In this document: piece by piece, positions 42,722-52,681 of the stretch
Layout: the number at the start of each line of letters is the position of its first letter
Position numbering within the stretch: position 1 is the first letter of the stretch
Assembly (NCBI RefSeq): GCF_900143645.1
Contig: NZ_FRFD01000003.1
Span: 62,001 to 126,000, forward strand
DNA from: Anaerocolumna xylanovorans DSM 12503
GTDB lineage: Bacteria; Bacillota; Clostridia; Lachnospirales; Lachnospiraceae
Reading direction: 5' to 3'
DNA: 64,000 bases
The notes under the pieces: generated by a model
Database searches by the model: none
What the model was told of the DNA's origin: nothing
What the model saw: only the letters and a program-made list of their open reading frames with translations
Translations under genes and position numbers: made by a program

Positions 42722-45535
42722 ATGGACAGATATATTATATTAGATATTGATAGAACAATTATTAACGGTACATCTTGGTATCATGCATGTACATATCCGG
42801 ATTTGTTAATTCGTGAGGATAAGATTGAGTCATTTAAAGAACTAAACAATAATTTATATAACCGAGGAACTTTTTTTGATAAGGAAAGTTTTAGAAAATT
42901 AACTTTTGAGTTAATCAGTAAAAATGTCACAGAAAAATGTATTAATATTTTAGAAGAGCAGGATTGTGCCGGAAATTTATTTCCAAACCAATATATAAAT
43001 AATGATTTTCTTGAATGTATAGGTCTATATACCATAAAAAAGTTAGTAAGTATGGATGACTATTGTATAAAAATCATATCAATGATACAGAGATATTACA
43101 CCGGTAATATAAAAATATTATTTTTAACAAGTGGCTACGCTTCTTATATGAAAGGTCTATTGTCTGTTTATATGGATAATTTCAAAGAAACAATCGATTG
43201 GTCTGTTATAGGATCTGATTTATCTTTTCATGATGGAAATGTGCAGTTTGAAAAAATTATTACTCAAACAAAAAAATACTATATTGTTAATGAAATGATA
43301 TCTCAAAATAATGAAATTGTTTTATTGGCAGATGATTCTCAAGAGGATAGAAGACTATTTGATGTTGTTGGAAAAAATGGGGGGTATGCCTTTAATGTTC
43401 AATATAATTCAAAAAATCATACATTGAATTGGGATGATTTGTATAAAAAAATAAATACGAAAGATAATATAAAAAAGTATCTGACTCAAAATAGTGAGAT
43501 AAAACTACAGGAACTTCCAAGTAATATTGCAGCATTTTTTAAAAATCATTGTAATGAAATTGGTATACTTCAACTCAATAAAGATGAATTTTTATCTTTC
43601 TGTGATACATTGAATGATGCTAAGTTATGTGAGTATGTAAATAAAATGGTATATGAAAAAGATCAATATACATATTTACGTGGGTATACATATTATTTTT
43701 GGTTACCGCCTTATATAAATATGAGCTTAGAAAGTAAATTTGTTAGATGGAAGAAATTGTATACCATTGGATGTGATCTGATTCGTTATATAAATAAAAA
43801 GGAATTAAAGTTAAGCCAAAATGTAAATCTATTAACATACATGGCATGCGATCACTTGCTGGCTGCATTATATTTGGCTTTATATTGCATGGAAGAACAG
43901 AACCTGAATGGTAAATATATTGATATACTAAATTATCAGAAGATTCAAGAAGCAGTTTGCGTATTTAATCATATTGTATACTTAATTTTAGAAGATAAGA
44001 ATTATATATCAGAGCTAAATGAGTTAGATGATATTCTAAATGCAATTAATGTTTCTGATTTGTATATAATAGATGAAAGTAAGAAGTATCTGCTTGAATT
44101 AGATAATTATATGACAGTCTTTACATCTGCAAAAAGCATCGTTGAGGAACTTGATGATAAGGTTTCTGAAATTGATTCAATAGTATGCTTTGGTTTCGGC
44201 GGAATTGCGATAGGATATGCTCTTCAAGCAATTATAAATTTATCAAGAACAGTACCAGCTAATTTGTATACCAGCCACTACAGTTCTAAAAGATTCTTAA
44301 ATGAAGATAATTTAATAAAACAAATACCTATTATCAATCAAAGAAATACTTGGAAAGATAATAGTAAGATTTTATTAGTTGACAATAATGCAACGACTTT
44401 TAAAACACTACAACGTGCAAAAAAATATTTAATAGCACGAAAAAACGAAGTATATTGTGCAGTTGCAGAAGTCGACTATAATAATGTATGTAGTTGGATT
44501 CTTGATGAAGAGGGTTGCGAAGAAATGTGTGATGAATGGTATGATACACTTGACTTTTCTCCTATTAATGAATACATAAGTGCATATAATACTTGGGGTA
44601 CCAGTCAAAAAAGTGTATTTTTAGAACACTTATATCTTAAAAATGTAGCAGTGTGTGAATTGAGCAGCAAGACGAAGAAAAATATTTATAGCAAACATAG
44701 GAAAATATGTCGCGTACATAATATTTATGATCTTAAAATTGCGCTTTCTATGGGAGCTACAATGATTGGAATACATGCTGTGATTAATAAAAATAATAAT
44801 TATTATGATGATGAAATTTTTTGTGGAAATCATGAAAAAAGATATCCTAATTTACCTGTACCTGATTACGAGGTCGACGGTATAAGATATATGATAGCAC
44901 ATTTACCACCAAACATTACCCCGGTTTTAGTCATTGAAAATGAATTAACAATAGAAGAAATAAAAAAAATTGCTGAAATATATGGATTAAGCATAAATAA
45001 GAGTGGAATTCAATTCCAGTTTTCGATAAATGAAAATTATTTAAATTCAATTATTAACATGGGATTTGCACATCTAATTATATCAGTGGGTATCATGCAA
45101 AATGACATTTTCTTATATTTGGAAAATATTAGCATGCTGCTTAGAGAAGAAAATGATTATCTTTTATTAGATATGTCAAAACATCAGCCACAGTTGATAG
45201 CCATGAATGCTCACAAGGCCGAGTATTCTGTTGAATTTGAAGATAAATTCCAGAAACTACAAAAATTAGTGGACTTACTGAAAAAATTAAGTATATCAAT
45301 ATTATTAGCAGATGATTTGAATCCTGATGAATTGATATTATGTCAGTTAGCGTTAATGTCAAATGGTGTTAATTTAGTAGGATTAGATATGCAAAATAAT
45401 ATAGAACTTCATAAATCGGAACAGGGTTACTGCAAAATAAAATCAAAAGATAATATTTATTATTATGCAAAAATAAGAAAGTCTATTGACAAAATAAAGA
45501 AATGGCAAATATACGAATCATGTCCTTTAGACTAA
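42722..45535 (+). CDS. HAD phosphatase / phosphoribosyltransferase / TrpF-like three-domain protein
   Basis: In 937 residues I see three enzyme-like parts. Residues 1 to ~240 are a HAD hydrolase: ILDIDRTIING (nucleophile D8, acid D10), LFLTSG (motif II) and LLADDSQEDRRLF (motif IV). Residues ~300-470 are helical and unassigned. Residues ~480-610 resemble a type I phosphoribosyltransferase, VCFGFGGIAIGYA and the PRPP-loop-like ILLVDNNATTFKTL, where the second acid is Asn and the usual Gly is Phe. Residues ~655-930 resemble a phosphoribosylanthranilate isomerase barrel: KICRVHNIYDLKIALSMGATMIGIHAV, LLLDMSKHQP and ILLADDLNPDEL. I infer ribose-phosphate chemistry; each domain call is by motif only. 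Confidence 0.6.
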   Translation: MDRYIILDIDRTIINGTSWYHACTYPDLLIREDKIESFKELNNNLYNRGTFFDKESFRKLTFELISKNVTEKCINILEEQDCAGNLFPNQYINNDFLECIGLYTIKKLVSMDDYCIKIISMIQRYYTGNIKILFLTSGYASYMKGLLSVYMDNFKETIDWSVIGSDLSFHDGNVQFEKIITQTKKYYIVNEMISQNNEIVLLADDSQEDRRLFDVVGKNGGYAFNVQYNSKNHTLNWDDLYKKINTKDNIKKYLTQNSEIKLQELPSNIAAFFKNHCNEIGILQLNKDEFLSFCDTLNDAKLCEYVNKMVYEKDQYTYLRGYTYYFWLPPYINMSLESKFVRWKKLYTIGCDLIRYINKKELKLSQNVNLLTYMACDHLLAALYLALYCMEEQNLNGKYIDILNYQKIQEAVCVFNHIVYLILEDKNYISELNELDDILNAINVSDLYIIDESKKYLLELDNYMTVFTSAKSIVEELDDKVSEIDSIVCFGFGGIAIGYALQAIINLSRTVPANLYTSHYSSKRFLNEDNLIKQIPIINQRNTWKDNSKILLVDNNATTFKTLQRAKKYLIARKNEVYCAVAEVDYNNVCSWILDEEGCEEMCDEWYDTLDFSPINEYISAYNTWGTSQKSVFLEHLYLKNVAVCELSSKTKKNIYSKHRKICRVHNIYDLKIALSMGATMIGIHAVINKNNNYYDDEIFCGNHEKRYPNLPVPDYEVDGIRYMIAHLPPNITPVLVIENELTIEEIKKIAEIYGLSINKSGIQFQFSINENYLNSIINMGFAHLIISVGIMQNDIFLYLENISMLLREENDYLLLDMSKHQPQLIAMNAHKAEYSVEFEDKFQKLQKLVDLLKKLSISILLADDLNPDELILCQLALMSNGVNLVGLDMQNNIELHKSEQGYCKIKSKDNIYYYAKIRKSIDKIKKWQIYESCPLD

Positions 45536-45689
45536 ATTATCTATAAATTGCTGTTTGGGATATAGGATGAAATACTATTTATATCAAATTAATATTCTAT
45601 TTAAAATGCTAAAGATTGTTTGGAATCACGATATTAAAAAGAAAGGAAGCTATGGTGGCTTGCTTCTATAAACATCATACAAGGTAAAA

Positions 45690-46844
45690 ATGAAAAAAGA
45701 TGAAATTATAACATTAAATATGACGTCTAATGTAGTTGACGATGGGAATTTCACCACTGATTACTATAAAGATTTAATTTTATATAAGAAAGATACAAAA
45801 ACTTATATGATTTTAGAAAGAAAATTTCTATCAAATTATTCATTAAGCTCATATAACAATTTGACATGGAATGTCAAGTTGTTATCGTTTCCAACAACGA
45901 AGCAAAACAATTTTATTGTTGATATGAATGGAATTGATAATTTCATAACTTCAAAATCCTTAGTGTTTAATGATTCAGATATTAGAAAAATAATACTTTT
46001 ACACCTTAATGTTCAGAATAAATGCTTTACCAGATTTGGTGTATCTGGTGCTCAGCCAAGTGTATATCATCCAGGTGGGGAAGTCCTTGAATTTCAGAAT
46101 ATAGATTATTCTAACAATACGGGAAAATCAAAAAGTGTCAGTGGGTATATGAATTTACCTGAAGATGAGTATAGCAAAGCCATTATGTTAAGTGAAGATG
46201 GAATTAATTTGCGAGAAGAACGGGCTGTATATTCACATACAGCATGGATTGATCAGCAAGAAACAAACACACCTATAAATATAGAAGTTACACCAGAAAA
46301 AGATGGTGCGAGTTTGCTGTCTTTAATTTATGATTTTTGTAGCAGTACTGGATTAGATGCTGCTGGAGTGTGTGTTAAGTTAATCGGTAATAAAAAAATT
46401 CACATTAAAGGAAGAGTGCTTAAACATATTCCACAAGAAGCATTTAAGTGCCTTCAAGAGGCTACAGATATTGCAACAGAAAAGGAATTTGAATTGCCTC
46501 CAAATTCTGAAATGCAGATTTATGGTACTATATATAAGCGATATGAACCTGAATGGGGTAAATTAACAAATGGAAGACAATACGAAAAAAGAGGTCACTA
46601 TCATGCGCTAATTTCAGGTGAGAAACTAGATAATATTCATCAAGTTTTTCATGTGAGAGAAATAATAGTTGACACTGATGTATCTATTGCAATTGAATTA
46701 TATCCAATTAATAAAGCGTTTAGAATATATCCACTTGAAGCAGAAAATGGTACTTATCATATTGCATCGTCACATAGAGAAGCTAAAAGTTTTGCTGATG
46801 AATTTGCTGAAGAAACATGCGAAATAAAAGCAAAATTAATATAA
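45690..46844 (+). CDS. Unrecognised 384-residue protein
   Basis: I do not recognise this family. The protein is soluble, with no membrane segment or signal. Mostly-beta character is suggested by alternating hydrophobic residues. Noticeable conserved-looking patches are FGVSGAQPSVYHPGGEVLEFQN, the acidic stretch VTPEKDGASLLSLIYDF, and GRQYEKRGHYHALISGE. The GVSGAQPSVYHPGG patch could line a ligand pocket. It lies ~150 bases after the large fusion gene and before the HAD phosphatase, in the same direction, and shares their AT-rich codon use. Confidence 0.5.
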   Translation: MKKDEIITLNMTSNVVDDGNFTTDYYKDLILYKKDTKTYMILERKFLSNYSLSSYNNLTWNVKLLSFPTTKQNNFIVDMNGIDNFITSKSLVFNDSDIRKIILLHLNVQNKCFTRFGVSGAQPSVYHPGGEVLEFQNIDYSNNTGKSKSVSGYMNLPEDEYSKAIMLSEDGINLREERAVYSHTAWIDQQETNTPINIEVTPEKDGASLLSLIYDFCSSTGLDAAGVCVKLIGNKKIHIKGRVLKHIPQEAFKCLQEATDIATEKEFELPPNSEMQIYGTIYKRYEPEWGKLTNGRQYEKRGHYHALISGEKLDNIHQVFHVREIIVDTDVSIAIELYPINKAFRIYPLEAENGTYHIASSHREAKSFADEFAEETCEIKAKLI

Positions 46845-46932
46845 GCTCTAACTATATTGCTTATAGTTATTTGAACTCAACAATAATACATAAAAGAAAG
46901 GAAAAACATAATTATATTATGTGAAATTAATT

Positions 46933-47709
46933 ATGAGTGAAAAAATATCAAGAAAAATTATAGTTACTGATTTAGATGGAACTTTATTAAAGGATGACAA
47001 AAGTATATCTAAATATACTTCTGATGTAATTAAAAAATTATGTAATAATGGGCATAAATTTGTTATTGCAACCGCAAGACCGCTTCGTGCTGCAAAAAAA
47101 TTTATGGAAAACATTGATATAGATGCCGGAATATATCATAATGGAGCATTGATTTATATGGATGGAGAGAAAACAGATGGTTTTCAAATAGATAATGTTA
47201 AAATACTGATAGATAATATTTTATTTGAATATCCACAAGCAGCAATTGCGGTAGAAGCCGACGATGTATTGTATTCTAATTTTGATGCTAATCGCCTTTG
47301 GCCAGGTAACGGATTTATATATACCAATTCCAATTTTTCAGAATTGATTGAAAAAAAAGCTGATAAAGTAATAATTGAGGTTTCCTCCTTAGAAGATATG
47401 AAAAAATACCAAGAATTACTACCAACAGATTTATATATACAGCTTTCAGAAAATAAAATCGGAATGATTATGAATAAAAAAGCAACTAAAAGTAATGGAA
47501 TTAATTTTCTCGCTCAAAAGTATAAAATTGATGTAGAAAATATCATTGCATTTGGTGATGATTACAATGATATAGATATGCTCAAATTTTGTGGTATGGG
47601 TATTTGTGTAAAAAATGCAGTGGATGATGTAAAAGTTTTTGCTAACCAAATTTGCGACACAAATGAAAATGATGGTGTTGCAAAATGGATTGAGGAGTTT
47701 ATTTTATGA
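46933..47709 (+). CDS. HAD-superfamily phosphatase, Cof type
   Basis: Cof-type HAD phosphatases dephosphorylate small sugar and nucleotide phosphates. Motif I is VTDLDGTLLKDD, motif II IATAR, motif III the lysine in the MIMNKKATKSNG stretch, and motif IV AFGDDYNDIDML. The C2 cap lies between. The start is unclear: GTG at 46921 and ATG at 46933 are both in frame and neither has a well-spaced ribosome site. The stop overlaps the CYTH start (ATGA), so the two proteins are coupled. Confidence 0.85.
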   Translation: MSEKISRKIIVTDLDGTLLKDDKSISKYTSDVIKKLCNNGHKFVIATARPLRAAKKFMENIDIDAGIYHNGALIYMDGEKTDGFQIDNVKILIDNILFEYPQAAIAVEADDVLYSNFDANRLWPGNGFIYTNSNFSELIEKKADKVIIEVSSLEDMKKYQELLPTDLYIQLSENKIGMIMNKKATKSNGINFLAQKYKIDVENIIAFGDDYNDIDMLKFCGMGICVKNAVDDVKVFANQICDTNENDGVAKWIEEFIL

Positions 47710-48269
47710 TAGAAAAAGAACTAAAGATTAAAATATCTCAACAACAATATGATTTAGTAAAAGATTTATTTAATTGGGATTCTAAAGTTGTCCAAACTAA
47801 CTTTTATTATGGTGATTTGAATACAGTTGAAATAAATAGTGAAATGACAATAAGGATCCGTGAAATAAGTAATAAACGGTTACTACAAATAAAAAAACCA
47901 ATTGCTTACGATAAATCAATACACATAAAAGAAGAGTTTGAAAAAATTGTAGATTCAATTCCCTTAAGTATAAGCAAAGAAGAGCTAAAAGAAATAGCAG
48001 GAGTAGATATGCCTGATGTTTCATTACTAGGTAAACTAGAAACATTAAGATTTACTTCAAATTGGGATGATAAAACAGAAGTATGCTTAGATAAAAGCCA
48101 GTATTTTGATTGTATTGATTATGAAATTGAAATTGAATATCAGGATGAATTACCAGAGGAAATCCTAACAATACTAAGCAAAAATTGTATAACATTAGCT
48201 GACAAAGTATATGGAAAATTTGCTCGTTTTATGAGAGCTTATTTAAAAAAATTACATGAAAATAAGTGA
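47706..48269 (+). CDS. CYTH-domain (triphosphate tunnel metalloenzyme) protein
   Basis: The N-terminal EKELKIKI is the ExExK signature of the CYTH fold, which binds triphosphates inside a beta-barrel tunnel. Further charged strands are MTIRIREISNKRLLQIKKP, EVCLDKSQYFDCIDYEIEIEY, and KVYGKFARFMRAYL. Members act as adenylate cyclases, thiamine triphosphatases or inorganic triphosphatases. Coupling to a HAD phosphatase and presence of two kinases suggest handling of a nucleoside triphosphate in this cluster. 187 residues. Confidence 0.8.
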   Translation: MIEKELKIKISQQQYDLVKDLFNWDSKVVQTNFYYGDLNTVEINSEMTIRIREISNKRLLQIKKPIAYDKSIHIKEEFEKIVDSIPLSISKEELKEIAGVDMPDVSLLGKLETLRFTSNWDDKTEVCLDKSQYFDCIDYEIEIEYQDELPEEILTILSKNCITLADKVYGKFARFMRAYLKKLHENK

Positions 48270-48288
48270 TAAAAGGAAGCATTAGATA

Positions 48289-48588
48289 ATGAGAGAACGA
48301 CAAGTATTGAATATTGGGCTATGTCCCAATAATATGAATGAAATACATCAACTTTTAGACAATATATTTAATGGTTATATTAAGCAAAGCAGTAATGAGC
48401 AAGACAATATTTTCAATATACTGTTTAAAAAGAATGATCATTTTGTTTGTATTATAGGTGAAATGCATGAAGATATTGTTACATTGTTGTTTTATGGAAA
48501 TATCGATTTGCACGAGATAGAAAAAAAAATAAAGTCTCTAAACATAGACTATTTTCGAACTGTATTTTCTAAACAAACATTATCATAA
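48289..48588 (+). CDS. Small unrecognised protein, 99 residues
   Basis: No family recognised. It starts MRERQVLNIGLCPNNMNEIHQLLDNIF and has an alternating strand FVCIIGEMHEDIVTLLFYGNIDLHEIEKKI, suggesting a small alpha/beta fold. AAAGGAAG lies before the ATG, 20 bases after the CYTH gene, in the same direction. It is the last gene of the AT-rich cluster. The following ~270 bases to the IS66 remnant contain no gene I can support. Confidence 0.5.
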   Translation: MRERQVLNIGLCPNNMNEIHQLLDNIFNGYIKQSSNEQDNIFNILFKKNDHFVCIIGEMHEDIVTLLFYGNIDLHEIEKKIKSLNIDYFRTVFSKQTLS

Positions 48589-48860
48589 TTTTTAATCAGT
48601 GCTGTTATTTTTACAATTTGACACTTATCTTATAAATACAAAATATAATTATGTTATACATTAAGAGTTGTGTGAAATACCTCTGACTGCTTGTGTAGGT
48701 TTGGATTGTAAAGGATTATTGTTTTCGTAGCTTAATAAGGTTAGGATGTATCAATGTGGTCCGAAATGATTCATGATGAATATTTTAAGAATATAATAGC
48801 ACATAGGAGTATATCGTAACCGCAAAATAATCCTACTATGTATTTCTCTTGTCGAATTAT

Positions 48861-49482
48861 GTGTTCATTGATGGACTTGCTGCCATTGTCCAAGAACAGT
48901 TTCATCTGGATCCATTTTCAAAATGTCTCTTCCTTTTTTTGCGGAAGACATAGGAACCGTATGAAAGCTCTTCTGTGGGAAGGTGATGGTTTTATTCTTC
49001 TATACAAACGATAAGGAACCGGTTATTCTTTATGACTGTCAACCCTCCAGAAATGGAGACCATGCAGCAACCTTTTTGAAAGATTTCAAAGGTTATGTGC
49101 ATTTGGATGGTTACTCAGGCTATAATAAACTGTCCGACATTACAAGGTGTGGCTGCTGGGGTCATCTGAGACGAAAAATATGGAGAATTACCTTCTTGAC
49201 GGAAGATGTTCCATATCAAACAATGCAGCCGAAAATGCTATCCGCCTTTTTACAGCCGGACGCAAGAACTGGTTGTTTGCAGATACTCCTAAAGGAGCTT
49301 CTGCATCAGCAGCTGTATATAGTATTATCGAGACAGCGAAAGCAAATGGTCTTACTGTATATACCTATCTTGAATATCTGATATTATACATGCCAGACAC
49401 AGACTGGCATAATTATCCGGATGAGCTGGATAATTATGCCATGGTCAGAAAATGTAAAAGCAGTATGTGCCAAGTAACTTAG
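48861..49482 (+). mobile_element. Decayed IS66-family element (tnpB and tnpC remnants)
   Basis: The segment begins with a TnpB fragment, IDGLAAIVQEQFHLDPFSKCLFLF, that continues only after a frameshift in a T-run as CGRHRNRMKALLWEGDGFILLYKR, the typical end of IS66 Orf2. It then passes straight into transposase fragments: ILYDCQPSRNGDHAATFLKDFKGYVHLDGYSGYNKL, and, in another frame, ISNNAAENAIRLFTAGRKNWLFADTPKGA to the end. The first part of tnpB, most of the transposase and the catalytic core are missing. No terminal inverted repeats were recognised. It marks the right edge of the AT-rich cluster. Confidence 0.8.
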
Positions 49483-49509
49483 GGATCGGGAGTATAACCG
49501 GTCCTTTAA

Positions 49510-52500
49510 CTATACCTTATTAATTTTTTTACTGTAGTCAGTGTGTTCCATTATCTTATCTTGTATGTCAATCAAGGCCGGAATAACCACCGGAAGGAAT
49601 ACAAGACTAAGCAGCATAAGCCCGATAACTACTGCAATAGCAAGTTCCATCAAGATTACCAGATTGGAAGGGTACAGGGTGGCAAAGGTTCCGGAGAGTA
49701 TGACTGCGGCGGATAATACCACAGAGCCTACATGTCTGGCTGCCTGTATGATAGCTTCCTTTGCAGGAAGTTCAGGATATTCCCGGAAGCGTTCCATTAA
49801 GAAGATACTGTAGTCAACTCCCAGAGCGGCTATCATAACAAAGGCAAAGAAGGGGACATTCCATGCCATTCCGCCGGGATTATGAAACAGCATATCCGAA
49901 AGCCATGAGGTAACGGACAGGGAGGTGTAATAGGCAGCAATCAGAGAGCCAATGATATATACAGGGATCCAAAAGGAACGGGTAACCAGAATCAGCAGGA
50001 TAAAGATAGCTGCGAGTACAATAATCTGGGTAAAGGTAATATCATGGGTAGCCATATCACTCATATCCTTTGATAGGGCTGTTGCGCCTGCAAAACCGAA
50101 CTTTGCATCACTTAGAACAGTACCGTTTAGATGGCTTTTTACTACTTCGTTAAGGGTATTCATCAACTGAATGGAGGAATCGGCGTAAGGCTCCGTATCT
50201 AAGTTGATGGTCACCCTGGCATAGGTTCTGTCATCTGACATGTAAGCGTTTAGCATGGTAGTGATGTCATCTGTGCTTAAAGCTTCCTCTGGAATATAGA
50301 AAGATTTTGCGGCAGTTAGCTGGTTAAGAAAATCACTTCCTTGAGTAAGTCCGTCTGTAATTTTAGTAAGTCCGTTTTTCCCGGTAATGATGCCGTTCTT
50401 TAGGTCACTGATGCCGCTTGCTAGGGTGGTAAGGTTGTTGGTCAGAGTGCTTACACCTTCCTGTACCTGGCCAGCTCCTGTCTTTAGTTTATCCATATTG
50501 GCGATAATCTGCTGCTGTCCTTTATTTCCCTCTTTCAGTCCGGTGTTAAGGACTTTTGCTCCTGCCTCTAACTGGCTGATTCCTTTCATCAGTTCAGAAT
50601 CAGAAGAAGTATTTGTGATTACAGAAGAGAGCGCAATGCTTATCTGGTCAAGCCCTTTATTTAACATGGCATAGTTGGTATTTGCCTGGGTCATTCCTAA
50701 AGAAAGCTGGTCTAAAGACTTTGAGAGGGTGGCAAGATATGCCTTTAAGGCAGCAACATCCACATCACCGGGAAGCTTTTTATCAAGATTGCCGACACTG
50801 GCTTCCATGAGCTGTTCCAATTGCTTTAACTGGCCTATGGAGGTGCCTAAGGTTGTATAGCCATCCGAAAGGCTGACGTAACCGGTCTTAACCTTATTAA
50901 AGTTCGTGTTGATGGCTTTCAGGCCCTGATTTAAGGTTGTGATACCGGTCTTAAGCTTTGCGGCACCGTCAGCCAGGGAGGCAGCACCGTCTGCCCCTTG
51001 CTTAATACCGGAATCAACTGCTTTTAAACCGTCGTTTACGGCAGAGAGCCCCTTTGTCAGATCGCCGGTTCCGCTGTTCAGGTCATTTAACTGGGAGAAA
51101 TCAGGAACACTTAATTGCTTTTCTATGGTATCAAGACCGTCATTTACCTTACCGATTCCGTCTTTGGCGTCGGAGAGTCCTTTTGTTACCGTCTTTAGCT
51201 GGCTGTCCGTGTACAAATCGGAAATGGGTTTTCCAAGAGGCTGTGTGGGGCCGGACACCAAAGCTATGCCATTTACGGTTTTTAAGGTTTCTGTCAGATT
51301 GTCGAGAGCTGCCAGAGCCTCATTGTTATCCATGGCATCTTTATTTTTTATAACCAGAGTGACAGGCATTGCCTTCCCGGCGCCGAATTCATCGGCAATA
51401 ATATGAAAGCCCTTTACGGAAGGAGTGTCGGAGGGCATATCAGCCATACTGTCAAAGGACAGCTTTGTAGTATTAAAAAAGATTACAGGTACGATAACCG
51501 CTGCGACAATCAGTAAAGACAGAATGGGGTGCTTTACACTGTTAGAGGTAAGCCCTGCCCAGAATTTACTTTCCTTATGTCCGGCAGAGGCTTTGGAAGG
51601 CCAGAACAGGCGGGGACCCAACAGTCTCATTAATACCGGTGTCAAGGTCAGTATCTCAAGGAGCAGGATGGCAATACCGATGGCGACAGAATTGGCGGAA
51701 CGGTATACCGGGAACTGTACAAAGCTTAAGCTTACAAATCCCATGAACACCGTAAGTCCGCTGTATAGGATTGTTTTACCGGAGGTCTTTAAGCTCTTTA
51801 TTACGGCATCATCCACGGACAGTCCATGGGATAACTCTTCTTTAAAGCGGTTTAGTAACAGAATGTGGTAGTCTGTACCGATACCAAAGAGCACTACGAT
51901 GATAAACATCTGGGTGAAGTTCGTAATGGGAAAGCCAAAGGCTGAATTTAAAACACCTATAATACCCATAGAGCAGATATAAGAAATTCCTACAGCCAGC
52001 AGGGAAACGATTGGAGTGACGGCAGAGCGGAACATTAGTATCAGGACTATCAGAATGAATATAATCGTTATGGCACCGCTTTTTTCAACACCTTTATTTA
52101 CAGTGTTCATATAGTCATTGGCAATTGCAGGGCCTCCGGTTATGTAATGCTCCACCGGAATATCTTTTACGGCAGTTTCAAAGCTGTCAAGAATCTCTTT
52201 GCGGTTTCTGTCAGCTAAGTCGTAAGTAACCTGAACCATCAAAGTGGTTTTATCTTCGGAAATCAATTGGTCCTTTGCTGAGGGAGTTCCAAAGGGATCA
52301 ATCAGATTGGTAATCTTTAGACTGTCTTTATCGGCATTCAACTTATCAAGGCCCTTGCTGATATTGTCCATATCATTGGTTGACAGAGCATTATCACTGT
52401 GGAATACAACAATCAAAGTATCTCCGTTAGAAGAACTCATATCATCCAGCATTTTTTGTGCAACATTGGAAGGAGAGTCTTCTTGTAGTGTCGCTTCCCC

Positions 52501-52608
52501 TTTTCCGCCAAGGATACTGCTAAGGTCTGGCTGGTTTAATACAAATAGTACTGTAACGGCAACCCAGACGGCTAGTATCAGGTAGCGGAAGCGAATCATA
52601 TTGCGCAT
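49510..52608 (-). CDS. MMPL/RND-type efflux transporter
   Basis: The 1032-residue protein has two MMPL halves. Each comprises a large extracytoplasmic part and about six helices; the conserved Asp-containing helix motif reads FGIGTDYHILLLNRFKEE in the first half and LGVDYSIFLMERFREY in the second, the expected proton-relay positions. Between them, residues ~480-780 form a long heptad-like helical region rich in GLxxVNDGL and GxxxLxxG repeats, common in Firmicute YdfJ/YhgE-related exporters. AAAGGAGG precedes the ATG. The divergent TetR gene is the likely repressor. Substrates may be lipids or toxic compounds. Confidence 0.9.
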   Translation of the reverse strand: MRNMIRFRYLILAVWVAVTVLFVLNQPDLSSILGGKGEATLQEDSPSNVAQKMLDDMSSSNGDTLIVVFHSDNALSTNDMDNISKGLDKLNADKDSLKITNLIDPFGTPSAKDQLISEDKTTLMVQVTYDLADRNRKEILDSFETAVKDIPVEHYITGGPAIANDYMNTVNKGVEKSGAITIIFILIVLILMFRSAVTPIVSLLAVGISYICSMGIIGVLNSAFGFPITNFTQMFIIVVLFGIGTDYHILLLNRFKEELSHGLSVDDAVIKSLKTSGKTILYSGLTVFMGFVSLSFVQFPVYRSANSVAIGIAILLLEILTLTPVLMRLLGPRLFWPSKASAGHKESKFWAGLTSNSVKHPILSLLIVAAVIVPVIFFNTTKLSFDSMADMPSDTPSVKGFHIIADEFGAGKAMPVTLVIKNKDAMDNNEALAALDNLTETLKTVNGIALVSGPTQPLGKPISDLYTDSQLKTVTKGLSDAKDGIGKVNDGLDTIEKQLSVPDFSQLNDLNSGTGDLTKGLSAVNDGLKAVDSGIKQGADGAASLADGAAKLKTGITTLNQGLKAINTNFNKVKTGYVSLSDGYTTLGTSIGQLKQLEQLMEASVGNLDKKLPGDVDVAALKAYLATLSKSLDQLSLGMTQANTNYAMLNKGLDQISIALSSVITNTSSDSELMKGISQLEAGAKVLNTGLKEGNKGQQQIIANMDKLKTGAGQVQEGVSTLTNNLTTLASGISDLKNGIITGKNGLTKITDGLTQGSDFLNQLTAAKSFYIPEEALSTDDITTMLNAYMSDDRTYARVTINLDTEPYADSSIQLMNTLNEVVKSHLNGTVLSDAKFGFAGATALSKDMSDMATHDITFTQIIVLAAIFILLILVTRSFWIPVYIIGSLIAAYYTSLSVTSWLSDMLFHNPGGMAWNVPFFAFVMIAALGVDYSIFLMERFREYPELPAKEAIIQAARHVGSVVLSAAVILSGTFATLYPSNLVILMELAIAVVIGLMLLSLVFLPVVIPALIDIQDKIMEHTDYSKKINKV

Positions 52609-52634
52609 AATTATTCCTCCTTTAATTAATTACA

Positions 52635-52681
52635 TTTGTACAAACTGTTTAATATAAAACACTTGTATATTATCTCAAGTG
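52635..52681. promoter_or_regulatory. Candidate operators between MMPL and TetR genes
   Basis: The palindromes TTTGTACAAA (52635-52644) and CACTTG-N10-CAAGTG (52660-52681) lie in the divergent control region, suitable for TetR-dimer binding. Promoter boxes were not assigned with confidence. Confidence 0.4.

Noticed and set aside
50939..51406. 155-codon plus-strand frame opposite the MMPL gene
   Set aside because: Shadow of the helical repeat region of the transporter; no start signal.
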